The notes under the pieces were generated by a model, which made no database searches, had not been told where the DNA came from, and worked only from the letters and a program-made list of their open reading frames with translations. This document shows, piece after piece, positions 57,854 through 64,000 of a stretch of DNA of 64,000 nucleotides. Source of the DNA: Providencia rustigianii DSM 4541. GTDB lineage: Bacteria; Pseudomonadota; Gammaproteobacteria; Enterobacterales; Enterobacteriaceae. The DNA is taken from positions 708,426 to 772,425 of the forward strand of contig NZ_GG703818.1 in assembly GCF_000156395.1 (NCBI RefSeq), read 5' to 3'. The position numbers were made by a program, and so were the translations under genes. Positions within the stretch are counted from its first letter, which is position 1; each line of letters starts with the position of its first letter.

Positions 57854-59359
57854 ATGACAGCCGAAAAATCAACCCCACTTATTACACTTCGGGATCTTTC
57901 CAAAAGCTTTGGCGGCCATCGTGCATTACGCAATATCGATTTAACTCTGAACAAAGGTGAAGTTCACTGTTTGGCTGGCACCAATGGCTGCGGAAAAAGT
58001 ACCTTAATCAAAACCATCAGTGGTGTTTATGCGCCCGATGAAGGTAGCGAAATTGAAATCGATGGAAAACGCTATTCTCGGCTAACCCCGGATAAAGCCC
58101 GTGATCTTGGGGTGCAAGTTATCTACCAAGATTTATCACTATTTCCTAACCTAACCGTTGCCGAAAATATTGCCTTTGAACTCAATTTAAACGGCTATTT
58201 TGGTTGGTTCAATCGTGGAAAACTGCGGGAAAAAGCGTTACAGATCCTTGATGAGTTATCTTTCACTATCGACCCAGATACCCCTGTTCAGTTCCTACCT
58301 ATCGCTCAACGCCAACAAGTGGCTATCTGTCGCGCTCTGGTTGCCGATGCACGCCTTGTCATTATGGATGAACCAACTGCATCCCTGACTCGCACCGAAG
58401 TAAACCAATTACTCTCGACAGTGAATTACTTAAAAGACAAAGGTATTACCGTCGTTTTCGTCAGCCATCGACTGGAAGAAGTCAAAGAAATTTCAGATCG
58501 TATTACCGTGATCCGCGATGGGCAAAAAATTGGAACATGGCCCGCTGAAGGGCTAACAACCCGAAAAATTACCGAACTGATGACGGGCTTAGATATTGTT
58601 CATGAACGTAAAGTACCGAATAACGCAGAAGAAACCCATACCGTATTAGAGCTAAAAAACCTAAGCCGTGCAGGACAATATCAGAATATTTCTTTGTCCC
58701 TAAAACGTGGTGAAGTGCTCGGTTTGTGCGGATTGCTCGGTTCAGGGCGAACTGAACTCGCGCTATCGCTGTTTGGTATCACTCGCCCAGATAGCGGTGA
58801 AATGATTGTTGAAGATAAACCGATTATCTTCAAAAACAATGCCCAAGCCATCAAACACGGCATTGGCTACGTGTCAGAAGATCGCCTGACTCTCGGCGCA
58901 ATTTTGCAACAATCTATCGCTGATAACATGGTGCTGTCGATTTTAGATCGTTTAAAAACCCCTCTGCATTTAATTGATGAGCAAAAATGCCAACAAATTG
59001 TGCAGGAGTGGATCGCCGATTTAGACATTAAAGTCACCGACCCCAATAACCCGCTATCCACCTTATCCGGCGGTAATCAGCAAAAAGTGGTGCTGGCTAA
59101 ATGGATCCTGACTCGCCCCAAAGTGCTGATCCTCGATGCTCCAACCGTGGGGGTAGATATCGGCGCAAAAGACAGTATTTATAAGCTGATCCATCGACTG
59201 TCTGGTGTCGGGATCTCAATCTTACTGATCACCGATGAAGCCTCCGAAGCTTTTTACAACTGCGATCGAATTTTACATATGAAGCAAGGATCTATCGTCA
59301 AAGAAATTGTGACAGATTCCATGACGGAGCAACAATTGGAGGAAATCATCAATGGCTAA
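57854..59359 (+). CDS. ribose-type ABC ATPase, two domains
   Basis: A 501-residue double ATPase (RbsA/MglA type). Domain 1 has Walker A GTNGCGKST (about 41-49). Its signature region reads LPIAQRQQVAICRA, with the usual SGGQ replaced by PIAQR. Domain 2 has a degenerate Walker A (GLLGSGRTE) and the intact signature LSGGNQQKVVLAKW. Such asymmetry is normal for the family. It overlaps the first permease gene by 8 bp. Confidence 0.94.
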   Translation: MTAEKSTPLITLRDLSKSFGGHRALRNIDLTLNKGEVHCLAGTNGCGKSTLIKTISGVYAPDEGSEIEIDGKRYSRLTPDKARDLGVQVIYQDLSLFPNLTVAENIAFELNLNGYFGWFNRGKLREKALQILDELSFTIDPDTPVQFLPIAQRQQVAICRALVADARLVIMDEPTASLTRTEVNQLLSTVNYLKDKGITVVFVSHRLEEVKEISDRITVIRDGQKIGTWPAEGLTTRKITELMTGLDIVHERKVPNNAEETHTVLELKNLSRAGQYQNISLSLKRGEVLGLCGLLGSGRTELALSLFGITRPDSGEMIVEDKPIIFKNNAQAIKHGIGYVSEDRLTLGAILQQSIADNMVLSILDRLKTPLHLIDEQKCQQIVQEWIADLDIKVTDPNNPLSTLSGGNQQKVVLAKWILTRPKVLILDAPTVGVDIGAKDSIYKLIHRLSGVGISILLITDEASEAFYNCDRILHMKQGSIVKEIVTDSMTEQQLEEIING

Positions 59360-60341
59360 TTGGCAAAAACTACGTCCACAGTCTGTTGAAGGCTGGCTGA
59401 CTTGGGTGATCCTCATTATGGTGGCATTTTTTACCTTGATGAGCCCACAATTCTTAACCATCCAAAACTTGCTCGACCTCAGTGAAAGCTATGCCGTGAC
59501 GGGAATTTTTGCTCTGGGATTATTCGTGGTGCTGGTCACGGGCGGGATTGATATCTCGTTCGCTGCGGTTGCCTCCGTTGTGCAATACGTTATCGCCACC
59601 TTTTTGCTGCAAGGTCTTCTCGAAAGTCCCACGCTCAGCATTATGCTCGCCATTATCATTGGTATTGCCTTTGGTCTGATTAATGCGATTTTGATTTACT
59701 CCCTCAATGTGGTGTCGATCATTATCACCATCAGCATGCAATCTTTACTATTCGGTATGTTGATGTGGCTGACTAATGGGCACAGTATCTACGATCTCCC
59801 TGACTGGTGGGTCGATCCAGTCACCATCCTGCCTTTTGAAGTCGATGGCGAATACTACCAAATTGGCTTACCACTTATCGTTATGCTGGGTATCGCTTTT
59901 CTAACGTGGGTTCTGATGAATAAAACCCATATTGGGCGCCAACTGTATGCGGTCGGCGGTAGCCAAGAATCGGCATCCCGAATTGGTATTCGTGTCTCTG
60001 TCATTTACCTGTTCGCTTATGGTTACCTCGGTGCCATGGCGGCGATCGGCGGAATGTTACAAACCTATCGAATGAGTGAAGTTGTTCCCAGTGCCTTAGT
60101 TGGGGGTGAGCTAGATGTTTTAGCCGCCGCCGTCCTTGGTGGCGCCAGTTTATCGGGCGGTCGTGGGAGCGTCATTGGCACATTAATGGGGGTTTTCCTG
60201 ATCGGTATTTTGAAAAATGGTCTGAACCTCATCGGTGTCTCGAACTACTTCGTCAATATCGTTATCGGTATGGTTATCCTCATTGCAATTTGTATCACTC
60301 ACTACAAAAAACGCAAAGAGACGGACGTAGGTTTTGTTTAA
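59352..60341 (+). CDS. ribose-type ABC permease, first
   Basis: A 329-residue polytopic permease of the RbsC/BPD_transp_2 family, with about eight to ten hydrophobic segments and the family block AAAVLGGASLSGGRGSVIGT. It overlaps the ATPase gene by 8 bp and is followed after 13 bp by a second permease, so the channel is a heterodimer. Confidence 0.93.
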   Translation: MANWQKLRPQSVEGWLTWVILIMVAFFTLMSPQFLTIQNLLDLSESYAVTGIFALGLFVVLVTGGIDISFAAVASVVQYVIATFLLQGLLESPTLSIMLAIIIGIAFGLINAILIYSLNVVSIIITISMQSLLFGMLMWLTNGHSIYDLPDWWVDPVTILPFEVDGEYYQIGLPLIVMLGIAFLTWVLMNKTHIGRQLYAVGGSQESASRIGIRVSVIYLFAYGYLGAMAAIGGMLQTYRMSEVVPSALVGGELDVLAAAVLGGASLSGGRGSVIGTLMGVFLIGILKNGLNLIGVSNYFVNIVIGMVILIAICITHYKKRKETDVGFV

Positions 60342-60354
60342 CAGGAATATCACC

Positions 60355-61389
60355 ATGAAAAAACAAGATTTTTTTAAAATTGATGGCTCTGTTATCGGAC
60401 TGCTTTCAATCTTTTTCGCCGCGATTGCCGCATTCAGTATCGCCATGCCGGGGCATTTTTTTACTCAAAATACCTTTTTGAGTATTACCTTCCAGCTACC
60501 AGAACTTGGCTTATTAACCTTTGCTATGTTTGTTCCTATGCTTAGCGGTGGATTAAACCTTGCCATTATTAGTACGGCAAACCTGACTGGGCTATTTATG
60601 GCTTGGGTCTTCATCAACTATTTACCCGTGGACGCCAGTACGGCTACACAGTTGATGTGGCTAGGCTTTGCTCTAATTGGCGCTACCGTCATTGCGGTGA
60701 TTATTGGTTGCTTAACGGGGCTGATGATCTCCCATATTGGGGCTCACCCGATCTTAGTAACATTAGGCACCATGACTATTATCAGCGGCATCGGTGTTTA
60801 TCTTACCAAAGGGGCTGCTCTCAGCGGAATGCCACCTGTCGTTAGAGCGATTGGTTCCGATACATTCTTGGGCATGCCGATTGCCATGATTATTTTCATT
60901 GTCACCGCCATTTTGTTAGCCCTGTTTTTAGGCCGCACACGTCTAGGTAAAAATATCTATATGAGTGGCAGCAACATTAACGCCACTTGGTTTAGTGGTG
61001 TACGTACCGACCGCGTGATGATAGCCATCTATACCATTTCAAGTTTGCTGTGTGTCTTAGCAGGATTGATCATGATGGCGCGCTTTAACTCTGCACGTAT
61101 GGGCTACGGCGATTCTTATTTACTGCTCACTATTCTGGCAATTGTTCTCGGCGGCACCAACCCATTCGGTGGTGTCGGTAAAGTGAGCCGCGTGTTCTGC
61201 GCGCTTCTGGTACTGCAAGTGATTGCTACTGGCTTGAGTCTGCTGGGCGTTAGTCTGCACTTCAATCTGGCGGTTTGGGGTATTACGTTGATCCTCGCCT
61301 TAGCCTTTAAATTCTTCAAAGAAAAATGGAGCGCTAAACGTGCGATGAACCGCAATCAGCGTCTCAATAAAGCTTCCGCACAAAATTAA
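60355..61389 (+). CDS. ribose-type ABC permease, second
   Basis: A 344-residue permease of the same family, with the block ILAIVLGGTNPFGGVGKVSR. The ATG at 60355 follows CAGGAAT; an in-frame TTG 21 bp upstream is unlikely. It is clearly diverged from the first permease. Confidence 0.93.
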   Translation: MKKQDFFKIDGSVIGLLSIFFAAIAAFSIAMPGHFFTQNTFLSITFQLPELGLLTFAMFVPMLSGGLNLAIISTANLTGLFMAWVFINYLPVDASTATQLMWLGFALIGATVIAVIIGCLTGLMISHIGAHPILVTLGTMTIISGIGVYLTKGAALSGMPPVVRAIGSDTFLGMPIAMIIFIVTAILLALFLGRTRLGKNIYMSGSNINATWFSGVRTDRVMIAIYTISSLLCVLAGLIMMARFNSARMGYGDSYLLLTILAIVLGGTNPFGGVGKVSRVFCALLVLQVIATGLSLLGVSLHFNLAVWGITLILALAFKFFKEKWSAKRAMNRNQRLNKASAQN

Positions 61390-61407
61390 TTAACAGGGGA
61401 AATAAAG

Positions 61408-62280
61408 ATGAATACTTCACGCAAGAACCCAATCGGTATCTACGAAAAAGCCCTGCCTAAACAAAGTAGCTGGCTAGAAAAATTAGCCATTGCGAAAGCT
61501 GCTGGATTTGATTTTGTTGAGATGTCTGTGGATGAAACTGATGAACGTCTCGCTCGCTTAGATTGGACGATGGAACAACGCCTCGAAATCGTTGCCGCCA
61601 TTCAGAAAACTGGCGTGCGTATTCCTACAATGTGTTTATCAGGGCACCGCCGTTTTCCGTTTGGCAGCCATGATGAAAAAACACGTCAAATGGCTCGTGA
61701 ATTAATGCTCAAAGCCATTAAATTGGCACAAGATTTAGGGATTAGAACTATTCAGCTGGCGGGTTATGACGTCTATTATGAAGAACAAGATGCTCAAACT
61801 ATCGCCCGTTTTGAAGAGGGAATGAAATGGGTTTCTGAGATTGCTGCCGCATCCCAAGTGATGTGCGCGGTTGAAATCATGGATACGCCATTTATGAATT
61901 CGATCACTAAGTGGCAAGCCCTCGCCGATAAAATTCGCTCTCCGTGGTTCCAAGTGTATCCCGATGTCGGCAATTTAACTGCATGGGGCAATGATGTTGA
62001 AAACGAGCTGACCAAAGGCATCGAAAATATTGTCGCTATACACCTCAAAGACACTTACGCCGTGACTGAAACTTGTAAAGGTCAGTTCCGTGATGTCCCA
62101 TTCGGTGAAGGATGCGTGGATTTTGTCGAGTTATTCAAACTTCTTAAACGGTTAAATTATCGCGGTACGTTCTTAATTGAAATGTGGACCGAAAAAGCCG
62201 ATGAGCCCCTCGTCGAAATTATCAATGCACGCCATTGGATTGAAGATAAGATGCGACAAGCAGGCTGGAATAACGCATAA
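61408..62280 (+). CDS. ulaE: L-xylulose/L-ribulose-5-phosphate 3-epimerase
   Basis: A 290-residue TIM-barrel epimerase of the UlaE/SgbU family, which converts L-xylulose 5-phosphate to L-ribulose 5-phosphate. Family blocks include NPIGIYEKALP, CLSGHRRFPFGS, IQLAGYDVYYE and VEIMDTPFMNS. An AGGGG site lies before the ATG. It starts 18 bp after the second permease and is followed by the kinase after 10 bp. Confidence 0.93.
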   Translation: MNTSRKNPIGIYEKALPKQSSWLEKLAIAKAAGFDFVEMSVDETDERLARLDWTMEQRLEIVAAIQKTGVRIPTMCLSGHRRFPFGSHDEKTRQMARELMLKAIKLAQDLGIRTIQLAGYDVYYEEQDAQTIARFEEGMKWVSEIAAASQVMCAVEIMDTPFMNSITKWQALADKIRSPWFQVYPDVGNLTAWGNDVENELTKGIENIVAIHLKDTYAVTETCKGQFRDVPFGEGCVDFVELFKLLKRLNYRGTFLIEMWTEKADEPLVEIINARHWIEDKMRQAGWNNA

Positions 62281-62290
62281 GGAGCAAAAG

Positions 62291-63760
62291 ATGAACACAT
62301 TTTTTATGGGTGTTGATCTGGGTGGAACCGTCATTAAAGCGGGAATTTACAGCCCTGAAGGTCAAGAGCTTGTGGTCGCTGAATGTCCTTTTCCTACTGA
62401 AAGCCCTCAAGCAGGTTTCAGTGAGCGTAATATGGATATGTTATGGCAGGCAACCTGTGGCGTCATTCGTGACGCTATTCATAATAGCCGACTAAACCCA
62501 ACCCAAATTGCTGGCGTTAGCTTTTCATCTCATGGCAAAGGTTTGTATTTGCTGGATAAAAATGGAAAACCTGTACGCAATGGAATTGTTTCTTCCGATT
62601 CCCGTGCTCAAAATATTGTCGATGAATGGCATCAAAATGGTACGGCAAAGCACGCTTATCCGTTAAGTTTACAGCAACTTTGGGCATCTCATCCGGTTTC
62701 CTTATTATGCTGGCTAAAGCAACATGAGCCAGATAACTACCGCGATGGGCGCTATGTTTTGATGGTTCACGACTATATTCGCTACCGACTTACTGACCAA
62801 ATTACCTGTGAAGAAACCAATATTTCAGGAAGTCAGTTATATAACCCCACAACCTCAAACTATGATCCAAAACTGTGCCAACTGTTTGGTATTGATGAAG
62901 TGAGTGAAAAACTCGCTCCTGTCATTAATTCTGCGGAGTTAGCAGGCTGTGTCACCCACCAAGCTGCCAAAGCATGCGGCTTAGTCGAAGGAACCCCTGT
63001 ATTTGGCGGATTTTTCGATGTTGTAGGCGCCGCATTAGCATCTGGTGTTAGCCAGCAAGATAAACTCAGTGCTGTCGCAGGAACTTGGACAATATCCACG
63101 CGTGTCTTTGATAAAATCATGCCTGCTGATTACCCTTATGTCTGGGGAAAATACTGCATTCCGGGAACCTATTTTGTTCATGAAGGCAGTCCCACTTCCG
63201 CCAGTAATTTAGCCTGGTTTACCCGGCACTTTTTCAATCAGCGCTTACAGGATTACAAAGTCTTAAATGAATGTGTTGCAGAGGGAGCTACACGGAAAAA
63301 TGATATTCTGTTTTTCCCATGGCTATATGGCTCTAATTATCACAGCAACTTGCACGGTGGATTGCTGGGGTTAAGTTCTCACCATACTGAGGCAGATATC
63401 GCTTACGCGATTTACCAAGGTATCGTATTTTCTCATTTATTACATCAAGACCGGATTGTGGGTATCGATAACCTAACTGAAGCCATCCGATTTACGGGAG
63501 GGCCAACCCAGTCAGCGCTGTGGATGCAAATGTTTTGTGATGCCAGTAATTTGCCAGTTGAAGTGGTGGATGTGAAACAATCTGGCTGCCAAGCTGCTGC
63601 ATTGTGTGCTGCTGTCGGTACGGGATACTATTCTGGATTCGACACTGCGATTGCCTCTAGCACGCCGAAAATTACCGAATACCAACCCAATGAAATTGCT
63701 CACCAGCAACTCAGAGATAAATTTGCCCGTTTTAAAGCCGTTGCGGATGCATTGAGTTAA
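62291..63760 (+). CDS. lyxK: FGGY-family pentulose kinase, L-xylulokinase-like
   Basis: A 489-residue FGGY kinase with the N-terminal phosphate motif GVDLGGTVIKAG (about 7-18) and the C-terminal RFTGGPTQSALWMQMF block. It should phosphorylate an imported ketose, most simply L-xylulose to L-xylulose 5-phosphate, the substrate of the next enzyme. The ATG at 62291 follows AAGGAG; a frame extending upstream into the epimerase gene is not used. The symbol marks the closest E. coli function, not proven orthology. Confidence 0.88.
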   Translation: MNTFFMGVDLGGTVIKAGIYSPEGQELVVAECPFPTESPQAGFSERNMDMLWQATCGVIRDAIHNSRLNPTQIAGVSFSSHGKGLYLLDKNGKPVRNGIVSSDSRAQNIVDEWHQNGTAKHAYPLSLQQLWASHPVSLLCWLKQHEPDNYRDGRYVLMVHDYIRYRLTDQITCEETNISGSQLYNPTTSNYDPKLCQLFGIDEVSEKLAPVINSAELAGCVTHQAAKACGLVEGTPVFGGFFDVVGAALASGVSQQDKLSAVAGTWTISTRVFDKIMPADYPYVWGKYCIPGTYFVHEGSPTSASNLAWFTRHFFNQRLQDYKVLNECVAEGATRKNDILFFPWLYGSNYHSNLHGGLLGLSSHHTEADIAYAIYQGIVFSHLLHQDRIVGIDNLTEAIRFTGGPTQSALWMQMFCDASNLPVEVVDVKQSGCQAAALCAAVGTGYYSGFDTAIASSTPKITEYQPNEIAHQQLRDKFARFKAVADALS

Positions 63761-63779
63761 TCACCTTTCTTAATAAAAT

Positions 63780-63816
63780 CCTGTTCTATCCCTTATGAAA
63801 AAAGGACAGGGTTTTT
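63780..63816 (+). terminator. terminator of pentose operon
   Basis: Arms CCTGTTC and GGACAGG (one G-T pair) around a long loop, followed by GTTTTT. Confidence 0.75.
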
Positions 63817-63953
63817 CATCTCAATCAAAGCTCAAATTCACCTCAAATAATGAAGCTGAATGTAATTAACTTTTTCTATTAAGTTGAATCTTTACTATTT
63901 TCACATTTTATTAACCACCCCCCTATTTATAAAATCCAAAAAATTAAGTAATT

Positions 63954-63969
63954 TGTGATATTCATCACT
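63954..63969. promoter_or_regulatory. putative CRP site for a gene beyond the window
   Basis: The pattern TGTGA-TATTCA-TCACT matches the CRP consensus at nine of ten positions. Its target gene would lie to the right of the window. Confidence 0.55.
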
Positions 63970-64000
63970 TTATTATATTTAAATATTTTTTTGCAAAAAT

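Larger units (their letters stand above)
63761..64000 (+). promoter_or_regulatory. 3' end spacer with terminator and CRP-like site
   Basis: The kinase gene is followed by a terminator (63780-63816). The last 180 bases are AT-rich and hold a CRP-like site at 63954-63969. No gene begins before the window ends. Confidence 0.5.

Overview
The window looks like a chromosomal segment of a low-GC enterobacterium of the family Morganellaceae, most probably Providencia. This is inference from AT-rich spacers, an aspA-dcuA / yjdC / tRNA-Phe backbone shared with E. coli, a Proteus-like choline microcompartment locus, a Serratia/Proteeae-type subtilase autotransporter and an MrpJ-like regulator. No phage, insertion sequence, CRISPR array or rRNA operon was seen.

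Layout. 1-3353: aspA and dcuA (aspartate to fumarate, C4-dicarboxylate exchange). 3369-10273: a tight seven-gene minus-strand operon (ketosynthase III, NAD-dependent reductase/epimerase, metallo-beta-lactamase-fold hydrolase, PaaK/F390-type adenylating enzyme, PAP2 phosphatase, sterol-desaturase-type hydroxylase, fatty acid desaturase). It looks like an uncharacterised lipid pathway and is the best candidate for an undescribed system. 10434-13433: glycerate kinase, MrpJ-like regulator, yjdC and tRNA-Phe. 13677-17642: RpiR regulator, glucose-family PTS permease and an aspartase/adenylosuccinate-lyase-superfamily enzyme, a catabolic module of unknown substrate. 18076-21364: subtilisin-type autotransporter. 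21381-22349: Rpn-type nuclease. 22493-27661: ugpBAECQ behind an 11-bp-phased Pho-box array, with a candidate 32-residue membrane protein upstream. 28136-31645: AbgT transporter, DUF1992 protein, AraC regulator and a CsaA-like tRNA-binding protein.

31744-42916: a complete glycyl-radical choline microcompartment operon transcribed leftward: three BMC-H shell proteins, acetaldehyde dehydrogenase CutF, pentameric shell protein, alcohol dehydrogenase CutO, long-form choline TMA-lyase CutC, activase CutD, a fourth BMC-H protein with a charged tail, PduL-type phosphotransacylase, an unrecognised protein and two SMR transporters. Choline would be split to trimethylamine and acetaldehyde inside the shell, and the aldehyde disproportionated to ethanol and acetyl-phosphate. 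The CutC N-terminal extension reads as a degenerate internal duplication of the enzyme's own N-terminal half.

43531-46413: FidL-like protein, ToxR/CadC-like membrane regulator and TetR regulator with its operator, then a divergent NADPH-dependent FMN reductase. 46442-50368: potABCD polyamine importer. 51170-54238: class I fumarase and an exported polysaccharide deacetylase. 54331-63816: a pentose module (AraD-type 4-epimerase; DeoR regulator; ribose-type ABC importer; UlaE/SgbU-type 3-epimerase; FGGY kinase) that would convert L-xylulose or a closely related sugar into D-xylulose 5-phosphate. The last bases hold a CRP-like site facing a gene outside the window.
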